Source of the DNA: Aquitalea magnusonii
Lineage (GTDB): Bacteria; Pseudomonadota; Gammaproteobacteria; Burkholderiales; Chromobacteriaceae
Direction of reading: 5' to 3'
DNA: 64,000 nucleotides
Assembly (NCBI RefSeq): GCF_002217795.2
Contig: NZ_AP018823.1
Location: 124,001-188,000 of the forward strand
A program made the position numbers and the translations under genes. Numbering within the stretch: position 1 is the stretch's first letter; each line of letters begins with the position of its first letter. Shown piece after piece: positions 48,859-57,439 of the stretch. The notes under the pieces were generated by a model that was given only the letters and a program-made list of their open reading frames with translations, did not search any database and was not told the origin of the DNA.

Positions 48859-49568
48859 GCCTCCGTCAGGGCTGCGCTGCGCACGGTGCGCTGCTCGATA
48901 CGTTTTTCGGGGTGAGGGTTCAGCACCAGTCGCTGCACGAAGATGCCGGGGGTGTGGATGGCATCCGGGTCCAGCATGCCGTTTTCGACAATTTCTTCCA
49001 CTTCGGCCACGGTGATGCGTCCGGCCATGGCCACATTCGGGTTGAAATTGCGCGCGGTGCGGCGGTAGATCAGGTTCCCGGCCCGGTCGGCCTTCCAGGC
49101 CTTGACCAGGGCAATGTCGGCAAACAGCGCTTGTTCCAGAATGTGCGGGTGGCCGTTGAATTCGCGCACTTCCTTGCCTTCGGCCACCAGCGTGCCGTAG
49201 CCGGTGCGGGTGAAGAAGGCGGGAATGCCGCTGCCACCGGCACGCAGTTTTTCCGCCAGCGTGCCTTGCGGGGTGAATTCCAGCTCCAGTTCGCCGCTCA
49301 GGTACTGGCGTTCGAATTCCTTGTTTTCCCCAACATAGGACGACACCATCTTGCGGATTTGCCGGGTTTGCAGCAGCAGGCCCAGGCCAAAGCCGTCCAC
49401 CCCGGCATTATTGGAAATTGCGGTGAGATTGCGCACGCCGCTGTCACGCAGTGCGGTGATCAGCGCCTCGGGAATGCCGCACAGGCCGAAGCCGCCCACG
49501 GCAATGGTCTGGCCGTCGGCCACAATGTCCGTCAGTGCGCTGGCGGCATCCGGGTAAAGCTTGTTCAT
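48855..49568 (-). CDS. 3-oxoacid CoA-transferase, subunit A
   Basis: A 237-residue alpha subunit of the same CoA-transferase. It carries the CoA-binding signature [20 protein letters not shown] at residues 20-40, [14 protein letters not shown], and [15 protein letters not shown]. The start at 49568 is the first methionine with a family N-terminus ([12 protein letters not shown]); the frame is open further upstream inside bdhA. It follows bdhA with a 19-base gap. Confidence 0.93.
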   Translation of the reverse strand: MNKLYPDAASALTDIVADGQTIAVGGFGLCGIPEALITALRDSGVRNLTAISNNAGVDGFGLGLLLQTRQIRKMVSSYVGENKEFERQYLSGELELEFTPQGTLAEKLRAGGSGIPAFFTRTGYGTLVAEGKEVREFNGHPHILEQALFADIALVKAWKADRAGNLIYRRTARNFNPNVAMAGRITVAEVEEIVENGMLDPDAIHTPGIFVQRLVLNPHPEKRIEQRTVRSAALTEA

Positions 49569-49587
49569 CGTATTGTCCTTGCTTGGC

Positions 49588-50364
49588 TTATTGGGCGGTC
49601 CAGCCGCCATCCATGGCCCAGGCGGCACCGCGTACTTCATCGCCAGCCGGGCTGCATAAAAACACGGCCAGCGCACCCAGTTGCGCCGGGGTGACAAACT
49701 GGCCGGAGGGTTGTTTTTCGGCCAGCAAATCGTGCTGCGCCTGCTGCGGGTTGATGCCCTGTGCGCTGGCGCGGTCGGCAATCTGCTGTGCCACCAGCGG
49801 GGTGAGCACCCAGCCCGGACAAATGGCATTGCAGGTGATGGGGCTGTGGGCGGTTTCCAGTGCCACGGTCTTGGTGAGGCCCAGCACGCCATGCTTGGCT
49901 GCCACATAGGCAGACTTGCCGCTGGAGGCCACCAGCCCGTGGGTGGAGGCGATGTTGATGATGCGGCCCCAGCCGCGCTGGCGCATCAGCGGCAGCAGCA
50001 GGCGGCTGGTGTGGAAGACTGCGCTCAGGTTGATGGCCAGCACCTTGTTCCACTGCGCCGGTGGGAAGGCTTCGATGGGGGATACATGCTGGATGCCGGC
50101 ATTGTTCACCAGAATGTCCACGCCGCCGCTTTCGTGTGCGGCAAAGGCGCACAGCGCGTCAATCTGGGCCGGGTCGGATAAATCCGCCGGGTGGTGCCAG
50201 GCTTGCACCCCGCAGGCACGGATGCGGTGCAGTGCAGCAGTAACGTCGCCAAAACCATTGAGTACGATATTGGCCCCCGCTGCGGCCAGTGCCTGGGCAA
50301 TGCCCAGACCGATGCCGCTGGTAGAGCCGGTGACTAGCGCGGTTTTGCCTGCCAGTGTTGTCAT
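49588..50364 (-). CDS. bdhA: 3-hydroxybutyrate dehydrogenase
   Basis: A 258-residue short-chain dehydrogenase that oxidises 3-hydroxybutyrate to acetoacetate with NAD. Cofactor motif is [12 protein letters not shown], with [15 protein letters not shown]. The catalytic serine, tyrosine and lysine are in [24 protein letters not shown]. The Q-H-V after NNAGI is typical of hydroxybutyrate dehydrogenases. It lies between the permease and the CoA-transferase, completing a route from external hydroxybutyrate to acetoacetyl-CoA. Confidence 0.93.
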   Translation of the reverse strand: MTTLAGKTALVTGSTSGIGLGIAQALAAAGANIVLNGFGDVTAALHRIRACGVQAWHHPADLSDPAQIDALCAFAAHESGGVDILVNNAGIQHVSPIEAFPPAQWNKVLAINLSAVFHTSRLLLPLMRQRGWGRIINIASTHGLVASSGKSAYVAAKHGVLGLTKTVALETAHSPITCNAICPGWVLTPLVAQQIADRASAQGINPQQAQHDLLAEKQPSGQFVTPAQLGALAVFLCSPAGDEVRGAAWAMDGGWTAQ

Positions 50365-50425
50365 GTCGATTGTCCTGTCTGGCCCTGCACAGCGCAGGGC
50401 CGGGGTAGGGGATGGCTGGATGGAA

Positions 50426-51817
50426 TCAGACCAGCGCAGTGAGATAGAACACGCTGATCACGAAGAACACCGCCAGCGTCTTGATCAGGGTGACGGCAAA
50501 GATGTCGCGGTAAGCCTCGCGGTGGGTGAGGCCGGTGACTGCCAGCAGGGTGATCACCGCGCCGTTATGCGGCAGGGTGTCCATGCCGCCACTGGCCATG
50601 GCCACCACCCGGTGCAGCACTTCCAGCGGAATGCCTGCCGCCTGGCTGGCGCTGATGAACTGCTCGCCCATGGCGGCCAGTGCAATACTCATGCCACCGG
50701 AGGCCGAGCCGGTGACGCCGGCCAGCGTGCTGACCGTGACCGCGGCATTCACCAGCGGGTTGGGGATGCTCTGCAAGGCATGGCCAATCACCATGAAGCC
50801 GGGCAGGGCTGCAATGACAGCGCCAAAGCCGTATTCCGACGCGGTATTCATGGCGGCCAGCATGGCACCGGCAATCGCCCCCTTGCTGCCTTCGGCAAAG
50901 CGCTCCTTGATGGCGGGCCAGGCGGTGAGGGCGACAAAGGCAATGCCCAGCAGCAGGGCGGCTTCCACCGACCAGATGGCGGTGACGGTGGAAATCTGGG
51001 TAGTGACCGGCTTGGCCATGCCGGCCAGTTGCAGTTCGTGACTGCTGCCGTACCAGGCGGGAATCCAGCGGGTGAAGGCAAAGTTGCTGATGCCGATCAG
51101 CAGCAGCGGTGCGATGGCCAGCCAGGGCGAGGGCAGGCTGCTGGTGTCGACGTGTTCCGGCTCGTTGCGCAAATCGGTGCCATAGCCTTCGCCCTTTGCC
51201 ATCAGGCTGCGGCGGCGCCATTCCAGATAAGCCAGCCCCACCAGGGTGATAAATACCGCACCGCAAATACCCAGTGCCGGGGCGGCCCAGGCAGTGGTCT
51301 TGAAAAAGGTGGTGGGGATGATGTTCTGGATTTGCGGGGTGCCGGGCAGGGCGTCCATGGTGAAGGAAAACGCGCCCAGGGCCACGGTGCCGGGAATCAG
51401 CCGCTTGGGAATATTGCTTTGGCGGAACAGCTCCGCGGCAAAGGGATAGACGGCGAATACCACCACAAACAGTGATACCCCGCCATAGGTCAGCAGCGCA
51501 CACACCGCCACGATGACGGCGATGGCACGTTTCTCGCCGATAAAGCGGATGACGGCAGCGACGATGGATTTGGAAAAGCCGGACATTTCCACCAGCTTGC
51601 CAAACACCGAGCCCAGCAAGAACACCGGGAAGTACAGCTTGATGAAGCCCACCATCTTGTCCATGAACAGCCCGCTGAAGGCGGGGGCCACGGCGGAGGG
51701 CTCGGTCAGCAGTACCGCGCCCAGGGCAGCCAGCGGTGCCATCAGGATGACGCTGTAGCCGCGATAGGCGGCCAGCATCAGGAAAAACAGGGCCAGCAAA
51801 ACCACGATAAAGCTCAT
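50426..51817 (-). CDS. GntP-family permease, probably 3-hydroxybutyrate uptake
   Basis: A 463-residue inner-membrane transporter with about twelve hydrophobic helices, of the GntP family (FMDKMVGFIKLYFPVFLLGSVFGKLVE, YGGVSLFVVVFAVYPFAAELFR, GFGAVIAALPGF). Relatives carry gluconate or related hydroxy acids. Its place between a sigma-54 activator and bdhA, as in the P. aeruginosa hbcR locus, points to 3-hydroxybutyrate. The ATG at 51817 follows GGAGATACACC. A sigma-54 promoter lies about 80 bases upstream. Confidence 0.88.
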   Translation of the reverse strand: MSFIVVLLALFFLMLAAYRGYSVILMAPLAALGAVLLTEPSAVAPAFSGLFMDKMVGFIKLYFPVFLLGSVFGKLVEMSGFSKSIVAAVIRFIGEKRAIAVIVAVCALLTYGGVSLFVVVFAVYPFAAELFRQSNIPKRLIPGTVALGAFSFTMDALPGTPQIQNIIPTTFFKTTAWAAPALGICGAVFITLVGLAYLEWRRRSLMAKGEGYGTDLRNEPEHVDTSSLPSPWLAIAPLLLIGISNFAFTRWIPAWYGSSHELQLAGMAKPVTTQISTVTAIWSVEAALLLGIAFVALTAWPAIKERFAEGSKGAIAGAMLAAMNTASEYGFGAVIAALPGFMVIGHALQSIPNPLVNAAVTVSTLAGVTGSASGGMSIALAAMGEQFISASQAAGIPLEVLHRVVAMASGGMDTLPHNGAVITLLAVTGLTHREAYRDIFAVTLIKTLAVFFVISVFYLTALV

Positions 51818-51896
51818 GGTGTATCTCCTCATATTGTTGTATGGCCTGTGCCAGACCGGACGATCATGGGGTTGCCCCATGTCGCTGCCTGGATAT

Positions 51897-51912
51897 TGCA
51901 GGAAGCGTGCCA
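51897..51912 (-). promoter_or_regulatory. Sigma-54 promoter of the hydroxybutyrate operon
   Basis: On the minus strand TGGCACG-CTTC-CTGCA matches TGGCACG-N4-TTGCW at all defined positions but one, with the invariant GG and GC at correct spacing. The predicted start is near 51886, about 70 bases before the permease ATG. The gene just upstream encodes a sigma-54 activator. Confidence 0.85.
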
Positions 51913-51930
51913 GAATTGCTATCTGTTATA

Positions 51931-51943
51931 AATCAATGATTTA
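51931..51943 (-). promoter_or_regulatory. IHF-binding site
   Basis: AATCAATGATTTA matches the IHF consensus WATCAA-N4-TTR at every defined position. It lies between the sigma-54 promoter and the activator dyads, the position where IHF loops DNA for sigma-54 activators. Confidence 0.6.
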
Positions 51944-51974
51944 GTGTGATTTGTCAGCGTTGGGGCCACGGATT

Positions 51975-52083
51975 GTCTCGATTTTGAGACGAGCAGGGCG
52001 GCACTGTCGGCAGCAAAGCCTTGTGGCAGCAGGGAAAGCGTGGAAGTCTCGCTTTGTAGACGTCGTCTCTTTGTGGAGACGAC
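51975..52083. promoter_or_regulatory. Three GTCTC-N6-GAGAC activator sites
   Basis: Dyads at 51975-51990 (GTCTC-N6-GAGAC), 52046-52061 (GTCTC-N6-TAGAC, one mismatch) and 52065-52080 (GTCTC-N6-GAGAC, extendable to GTCGTCTC/GAGACGAC at 52062-52083). Centres are about 97, 168 and 187 bases upstream of the predicted start. The shared arm and spacing strongly suggest binding by the adjacent sigma-54 activator. Confidence 0.75.
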
Positions 52084-52107
52084 ATAAAAGAATGGTCGTG
52101 CCGCGAT

Positions 52108-53523
52108 TCAGAATTGGCTGGGGTTGATGCCCAGCGCCGCCAGTTTTTTGTACAGGGTGGCGCGGCCCATGCCCAGTTGGCGCGCCGCCGTGGGTACATG
52201 GCCATTGGCCTGTTGCAGCGCCTGGCGCAGCAATTGCGCTTCGAAGCCGGCCATCTGCTGCTGGTAGCTGGCCGCTCCGGCTTGGGGAGGGGTGTGGATG
52301 GGGCCCAGCAGCGCCTGGATGTCGGCCTCGTCCAGCAAGCTGCCCTGGGCCAGCATGCTGGCGCGCTCCAGGATATTGCGCAGTTCACGTACATTCCCTG
52401 GCCAGTGATAGGCGGCCAGCCGCTGCAAGGCGGCATGGCTGATCTGGCTGCGTGCCAGATGACCATGGCGCGCCAGTTGACCCAGCAGTGCTTCGGTCAA
52501 CTCGGGCAGGTCTTGCAAGTGTTCGCGTAGCGCAGGCAGGTGGATGGTCAGCACATTCAGCCGGTAATACAGGTCGGCACGAAAGCTGCCAGCCGCCACT
52601 TTTTCTTCCAGCCGGGCCGAGGTGGCGGCAATGATGCGGATGTCCGCCCGCAGCACGCGGTTGGCACCGAGCTGTTCGAACTCCTTGTCCTGCAATACCC
52701 GCAGCAGCTTGGCTTGCAGGCTGGCCGGCATATCGCCTATTTCATCCAGAAACAGGGTGCCGCCATCGGCCAGTTGCAGCTTGCCGATACGGCCTTTCCT
52801 ATCCGCTCCGGTATAGGCGTTGGGGCTGGCACCAAACAGTTCGGCTTCCAGCAGGGTGTCCGGGATGGCCGCCATGTTCAGGCTGACCAAGGGCTTGCCG
52901 GCGCGGGGTGAGGCGGCATGGATGGCATGCGCCAGCACTTCTTTGCCGGTGCCGGTTTCCCCCAGCAGCAATACCGCGCCTTCCAGCGGGGCGGCCAGCA
53001 TGGCCTGGCGGCGGACTTCGCTGATCTGGCTGCTGTGGCCGACAAAGTCGTCAAAACTGTATTTGGCGCGCCGCGCCTGCGCCAGCGATTCGCGCGTGGC
53101 CGCCAGCTCCTCGCCCAGCCGGGCAAACTTGGCCACCAGCGGGGCCAGTGATTGAATCTGGTCGAACAGGGCAAAGCCCACGGCTCCGATGATCTTGCCC
53201 TGGCCATCCTTCAGCGGCAGCCGCGTCACCACCAGTTGGTCTTTGCCGGTGGGCATGATGTCCAGCAGCATCGGCACGCCGGTTCTCAGCACTTCGCGCA
53301 TCTGGCTGTTGGGAATGACGTTTTCCACTGGCTGCCCCAGCGCGCTGGCCGGATCGGTAAAGCCAAAGCGTTCGGCATAGCGGGCATTGATCCAGATGAT
53401 GCGGGCCTGATCATCCACAATCACCGTGCCCTGGTAGCTGTCGTCCATGTGCTGGAACAAGGACTGCATTGCCCATTGGCGTACGTGGTCGTAGTCGGCC
53501 AGTTCATTGCTGGAGTGGGGCAC
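52108..53523 (-). CDS. PAS-domain sigma-54-dependent activator (HbcR-like)
   Basis: A 471-residue activator with a PAS domain at about residues 20-125 (GTVIVDDQARIIWINARYAERFGF), an AAA+ domain with Walker A GETGTGKEVLAHA and Walker B GTLFLDEIGDMP, and a Fis-type helix-turn-helix at the end (VPTAARQLGMGRATLYKKLAALG). It lacks a receiver domain, so it should sense a small molecule directly through PAS. The sigma-54 loop reads NAYTGA rather than GAFTGA. Order activator-permease-bdhA-CoA-transferase matches the P. aeruginosa HbcR locus, where HbcR drives hydroxybutyrate use. Confidence 0.88.
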   Translation of the reverse strand: MPHSSNELADYDHVRQWAMQSLFQHMDDSYQGTVIVDDQARIIWINARYAERFGFTDPASALGQPVENVIPNSQMREVLRTGVPMLLDIMPTGKDQLVVTRLPLKDGQGKIIGAVGFALFDQIQSLAPLVAKFARLGEELAATRESLAQARRAKYSFDDFVGHSSQISEVRRQAMLAAPLEGAVLLLGETGTGKEVLAHAIHAASPRAGKPLVSLNMAAIPDTLLEAELFGASPNAYTGADRKGRIGKLQLADGGTLFLDEIGDMPASLQAKLLRVLQDKEFEQLGANRVLRADIRIIAATSARLEEKVAAGSFRADLYYRLNVLTIHLPALREHLQDLPELTEALLGQLARHGHLARSQISHAALQRLAAYHWPGNVRELRNILERASMLAQGSLLDEADIQALLGPIHTPPQAGAASYQQQMAGFEAQLLRQALQQANGHVPTAARQLGMGRATLYKKLAALGINPSQF

Positions 53524-53598
53524 GGCGGGTCCTTGCAGGTGGTGGGATGCTGCAGATTACCACGCAGGATTTTTTCTGTGGCAGGACGCAATCCAGGC

Positions 53599-53625
53599 TT
53601 GATTCAATATATAAATATATATAAT
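53599..53625 (+). promoter_or_regulatory. Promoter of the AhpD-like gene
   Basis: TTGATT (53599-53604) and TATAAT (53620-53625), 15 bases apart, inside a strikingly AT-rich 40-base stretch. A 33-base leader to the ATG carries AAGGAGAGAG. The spacing is short but both boxes are good. Confidence 0.6.
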
Positions 53626-53658
53626 ATAAAAATGAATTTAATCTGGAAGGAGAGAGCA

Positions 53659-54018
53659 ATGAGCCACGATTACCCTGATTTGGCCCAGGCGCTGGGCAGC
53701 AAGCTGGCCGCGTTCCGCCGTGAAATTCCCGACACCATGAAAGGCTTTGGCCAGATGAGCCGCGCTGCCCATACGGAGGGCGCGCTATCCAACAAAACCA
53801 AGGAGCTGATTGCATTGGCCATCGGTATCGCCAACCGCTGTCAAGGCTGTCTGGCTTTCCACAGCAAGGCCTTGGTGGAACTGGCTTGTACGCGGGCGGA
53901 GTTCATGGAGATGCTGCAGGTGGCGGTATACATGGGTGGCGGTCCGTCGCTGATGACGGCTGCCGAAGCCTTGCAGGCATTCGAGGAGTTTGGTGGCGAA
54001 AAAGCCACCACGGCCTGA
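53659..54018 (+). CDS. Carboxymuconolactone decarboxylase/AhpD-family protein
   Basis: A 119-residue helical protein of the CMD/AhpD family. The AhpD-like redox signature is present: a glutamate in KELIALAIGIANRCQGCLAFHSKAL, with a CxxC (CQGC) and a following histidine. Such proteins often act as alkylhydroperoxidase or peroxide-scavenging partners. The start MSHDYPDLAQAL has AAGGAGAGAG directly upstream. It is divergent from the HbcR-like gene with 135 bases between them and stands alone, ending in a terminator. Confidence 0.88.
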   Translation: MSHDYPDLAQALGSKLAAFRREIPDTMKGFGQMSRAAHTEGALSNKTKELIALAIGIANRCQGCLAFHSKALVELACTRAEFMEMLQVAVYMGGGPSLMTAAEALQAFEEFGGEKATTA

Positions 54019-54044
54019 GGCGGATCCGCAACCCGGCACAAGGC

Positions 54045-54068
54045 AAAGCCCCGCATGGCGGGGCTTTT
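54045..54068. terminator. Terminator after the AhpD-like gene
   Basis: AAAGCCCCGC (54045-54054) and GCGGGGCTTT (54058-54067) pair around ATG and end in TTTT. It lies between convergent genes and may work both ways. Confidence 0.88.
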
Positions 54069-54109
54069 GCTATGGCATCAGCGGACGGATGCCAAGTGGT
54101 GTGACGGGT

Positions 54110-54478
54110 TTAGATGGCCAGGATGGCGGCAATCACCCGGCGGTCTTCCGCCATCAGGATATTGAAGGTGCGACAGGCGGCCTGGGTATCCATCACATCC
54201 ACGCCGATACCGGCATTGGTCAGGGCTGCCATCAGCTTCGGGTGGAAAAAGCGCAGGCTGGCCCCGGAGCCAAACAGCACCACCTCCGGCTGCATCTCCA
54301 GCAGCATGCTGAAATGCTGCTCGGTCAGGCTGGCAAAGTCGGCCACACCCCAGGGCTGCACGCTGTCCGGGGTGACGATCAGGTTGCCATCATGGCGTTG
54401 GGCATTGATCAGCACATGGCCTTCGCCGTAGCCGGTAAACAGGTTTTTGCCCAGTCCCAGGGCCTGATGCATTTTCAT
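54110..54478 (-). CDS. Mth938-like domain (DUF498) protein
   Basis: A 122-residue protein of the Mth938/DUF498 family, homologous to the NDUFAF3 assembly-factor domain: GKNLFTGYGEGHVLINAQRHDGNLIVTPDSVQPWGV, EVVLFGSGASLRFFHPKLMAALTNAGIGVDVMDTQAACRTFNILMAEDRRVIAAIL. Bacterial function is unsettled. The ATG at 54478 (MKMHQALGLGKN) matches family starts; the frame is open 18 codons further upstream. It is divergent from the aminotransferase gene. Confidence 0.85.
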   Translation of the reverse strand: MKMHQALGLGKNLFTGYGEGHVLINAQRHDGNLIVTPDSVQPWGVADFASLTEQHFSMLLEMQPEVVLFGSGASLRFFHPKLMAALTNAGIGVDVMDTQAACRTFNILMAEDRRVIAAILAI

Positions 54479-54645
54479 GGAGTGGATTTCCCGCAAGGAA
54501 TAAAAATCAGCACGCAGCGCTGTTGCAGCCATGCCGGTATGGCGCGCACGTCGTCATGCAGTGCAACACGGATTGGGATAGGATTATACCCTGACCAGCC
54601 GCCAAGGTACGCTTTGCCCGTGGCCGGGACAGACAAGGGACTCCA

Positions 54646-55953
54646 ATGAAAGACAACAAGCCGCGCCGCCGCCAGCACACCGCCAAAGCCGGGGCGCGGT
54701 CCGTGACGGAAAAACAGGCCACCATGCAGCCAGTACACAAATCGCAGAAGCTCGCCAATGTCTGCTACGACATCCGTGGCCCGGTGCTTGAGCATGCCAA
54801 GAAGATGGAAGACGAAGGCCATCGCATCATCAAGCTGAATATCGGCAACCCGGCACCGTTCGGTTTCTTTGCGCCGGATGAAATCATCGAAGACGTCATC
54901 GTCAACCTGCCATCCGCCTCCGGCTATTCCGATTCCAAAGGGCTGTTTGCCGCGCGCAAGGCCATCATGCATTACGCGCAGGAAAAACAGCTACCCAATG
55001 TCAGCATGGACGACATCATCATCGGCAACGGCGTGTCCGAGCTGATCGTGATGGCCATGCAGGCGCTGCTGGATAATGGCGACGAAGTGCTGGTGCCGGC
55101 ACCGGACTACCCGCTGTGGACGGCTGCGGTCAGCCTGGCCGGTGGCAAGGCGCTGCACTATGTCTGTGACGAAGAGCAGGGCTGGTTCCCCAGCATCGAT
55201 GACATCCGCGCCAAGATCACCCCCAATACCCGCGCCATCGTGGTGATCAACCCCAACAACCCCACCGGTGCCGTGTATCCGCCGGCGCTGTTGCAGCAGA
55301 TTGTCGATCTGGCGCGCCAGCACCAGCTGATCATCTACGCCGACGAAATCTACGACAAGGTGCTGTACGACGAGGTCAAGCACACCTCCATCGCCTCGCT
55401 GGTACCGGACCTGCTGGTGGTCACCTTCAATGGCTTGTCCAAGAACTATCGCGCCTGTGGCTACCGCGCTGGCTGGATGATTCTGTGCGGCGAGAAAAAA
55501 CACGCGCGCGACTATATCGAAGGCCTGAACATGCTGGCCTCCATGCGCCTGTGTGCCAACGTGCCGGCGCAGTTTGCCATCCAGACCGCCCTGGGCGGTT
55601 ACCAGAGCATCGACGACCTGGTAGCTCCAAGCGGACGCCTGGCCCGCCAGCGCGACCTGGCGCACAAGCTGCTCACCGATATTCCGGGTGTGACTTGCGT
55701 CAAGCCGCAAGGGGCCTTGTACCTGTTCCCGCGCTTGGACCCGAAAATCTACCCCATCAGCGACGACCAGCAGTTCATCCTGGAACTCTTGCAGGAAGAA
55801 AAAGTGTTGCTGGTGCAGGGCAGCGGGTTTAACTGGATTGCGCCGGATCACTTCCGCGTGGTATTCCTTCCTAACTCGGATGACCTGATCGAAGCGATAG
55901 GCCGCATTGCCCGATTCCTGGCACGTTACCGCCAGCGTCACGGCACGGCCTGA
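54646..55953 (+). CDS. alaA: Pyridoxal-phosphate aminotransferase, AlaA type
   Basis: A 435-residue class I aminotransferase closest in wording to AlaA, which makes alanine from pyruvate and glutamate. Marks are LNIGNPAPFGFFAPDEI, GYSDSKGLFAARKAIMHY, INPNNPTGAVYPP, YADEIYDKVLYD and the PLP lysine in FNGLSKNYRACGYRAGWM. Compared with AlaA it has a basic N-terminal extension of about 25 residues (MKDNKPRRRQHTAKAG) if the ATG at 54646 is used; an internal ATG at 54724 (MQPVHKSQKL) gives the usual length but lacks a ribosome-binding site. Confidence 0.88.
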   Translation: MKDNKPRRRQHTAKAGARSVTEKQATMQPVHKSQKLANVCYDIRGPVLEHAKKMEDEGHRIIKLNIGNPAPFGFFAPDEIIEDVIVNLPSASGYSDSKGLFAARKAIMHYAQEKQLPNVSMDDIIIGNGVSELIVMAMQALLDNGDEVLVPAPDYPLWTAAVSLAGGKALHYVCDEEQGWFPSIDDIRAKITPNTRAIVVINPNNPTGAVYPPALLQQIVDLARQHQLIIYADEIYDKVLYDEVKHTSIASLVPDLLVVTFNGLSKNYRACGYRAGWMILCGEKKHARDYIEGLNMLASMRLCANVPAQFAIQTALGGYQSIDDLVAPSGRLARQRDLAHKLLTDIPGVTCVKPQGALYLFPRLDPKIYPISDDQQFILELLQEEKVLLVQGSGFNWIAPDHFRVVFLPNSDDLIEAIGRIARFLARYRQRHGTA

Positions 55954-55959
55954 TGCGCT

Positions 55960-55995
55960 ATTCAGCCGACGGATGTCACAATCCGTCGGCTGAAT
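55960..55995 (+). terminator. Perfect 15-bp hairpin after the aminotransferase
   Basis: ATTCAGCCGACGGAT (55960-55974) pairs exactly with ATCCGTCGGCTGAAT (55981-55995) around a six-base loop, 6 bases past the stop. There is no T run, so it may protect the 3' end or block transcription with Rho rather than act as a classical terminator. Confidence 0.55.
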
Positions 55996-56092
55996 CATCT
56001 GCCAGAAGACCTCCTGGCAAGCCGGCCACCGCCGTTTTGCCAAGAGGCCGTCGGCCCGGGACAAAACACTAGAGACAGACATGGAGAATGTT

Positions 56093-57403
56093 ATGAAGCC
56101 GATCAATATTGGCCTGATGGGAGTGGGGACAGTCGGTGGCGGTACCGCCACCGTACTCAAGCGTAACGCCGAGGAAATCAGCCGCCGCGCCGGTCGCCCC
56201 ATCCGCGTATGCATGGCCGCCAACCGCGATGTGGCCCGCGCCCGTGAAGTGCTGGGCGAAGGCGTGCCGGTGGTGGATGACGCCATGCTGGTGGTCAACA
56301 ATCCGGAAGTTGACATTGTGGTCGAACTGATTGGTGGCGACACCATCGCCAAGGAACTGGTGCTCAAGGCCATCGAAAACGGCAAGCACGTGGTGACGGC
56401 TAACAAGAAGCTGCTGGCGGTGCATGGCAATGAAATCTTTGCCCGCGCCCAGGAAAAGGGCGTGATGGTGGCCTTCGAAGCTGCGGTTGCCGGTGGCATT
56501 CCCATCATCAAGGCGCTGCGTGAAGGCCTGTCGGCCAACCGCATCGAATGGATTGCCGGCATCATCAACGGCACTTCCAACTTCATCCTGACCGAAATGC
56601 GCGACAAGGGTGCCAGCTTTGCCGACGTACTGGCCGAGGCACAGCGCCTGGGCTATGCCGAAGCCGACCCCACCTTCGACATTGAAGGCCACGACGCCGG
56701 TCACAAGCTCACCATCATGGCCGCGCTGGCCTTTGGCATCCCGATGCAGTTTGACAGCTGCTATCTGGAAGGCATCAGCAAGCTGGATGGCCGCGACATC
56801 AAGTACGCCGAAGAACTGGGCTACCGCGTCAAGCTGCTGGGCTTTACCCGCCGTACCGATGCCGGCGTGGAACTGCGCGTACACCCGACCCTGATTCCGG
56901 CCAGCCAGTTGATTGCCAATGTCAACGGCGTGATGAATGCCGTGCTGGCCAAGGGCGATGCCATCGGCCAGACCCTGCACTACGGTGCCGGTGCCGGCGC
57001 GCTGCCCACCGCCTCTGCCGTGGTGGCCGACATTGTCGACGTAACCCGCCTGCTGACCGCAGACCCGGAACATCGCGTGCCGCATCTGGCCTTCCAGCCG
57101 GACCAACTGAAAAACCTGCCCATCCTGCCGATTGGTGAGGTTTACAGCTCCTACTACCTGCGTATCGGTGCGGCCGATCGCGCTGGTGTGCTGGCCAATA
57201 TCACCGGCCTGCTGGCAGAAAACGGCATTTCCATCGAAGCGCTGATCCAGAAGGGTTCTGCCAGCGAGGGCAATGCCGAAGTGGTGATCCTCACCCATCG
57301 TGTGCAGGAACGCGCCATCAATGCAGCCATCGCCGCTATCGAAGCGCTGGAAAGCGTATCGGGCAAGGTGGTGCGCCTGCGCATGGAAGAACTCAACGAC
57401 TAA
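56093..57403 (+). CDS. hom: Homoserine dehydrogenase
   Basis: A 436-residue enzyme that reduces aspartate semialdehyde to homoserine for threonine and methionine. The NAD(P)-binding motif is GLMGVGTVGGGTA. The catalytic region is GIINGTSNFILTEM...AEADPTFDIEGHDAGHKLTIMAALAFG. A C-terminal ACT domain (YYLRIGAADRAGVLANITGLLAENGISIEALIQKG) suggests feedback by threonine. The ATG at 56093 has GGAG 6 bases upstream; an in-frame ATG at 56081 is weaker. thrC follows after one small gene. Confidence 0.96.
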   Translation: MKPINIGLMGVGTVGGGTATVLKRNAEEISRRAGRPIRVCMAANRDVARAREVLGEGVPVVDDAMLVVNNPEVDIVVELIGGDTIAKELVLKAIENGKHVVTANKKLLAVHGNEIFARAQEKGVMVAFEAAVAGGIPIIKALREGLSANRIEWIAGIINGTSNFILTEMRDKGASFADVLAEAQRLGYAEADPTFDIEGHDAGHKLTIMAALAFGIPMQFDSCYLEGISKLDGRDIKYAEELGYRVKLLGFTRRTDAGVELRVHPTLIPASQLIANVNGVMNAVLAKGDAIGQTLHYGAGAGALPTASAVVADIVDVTRLLTADPEHRVPHLAFQPDQLKNLPILPIGEVYSSYYLRIGAADRAGVLANITGLLAENGISIEALIQKGSASEGNAEVVILTHRVQERAINAAIAAIEALESVSGKVVRLRMEELND

Positions 57404-57439
57404 GCAAGCTGCCGCCCTGCTGCACACAGTGGGGCGGCC

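Noticed and set aside
48172..53523. A polyhydroxybutyrate storage locus
   Set aside because: No phaC synthase, depolymerase or phasin is present; the genes fit uptake and oxidation of external hydroxybutyrate.
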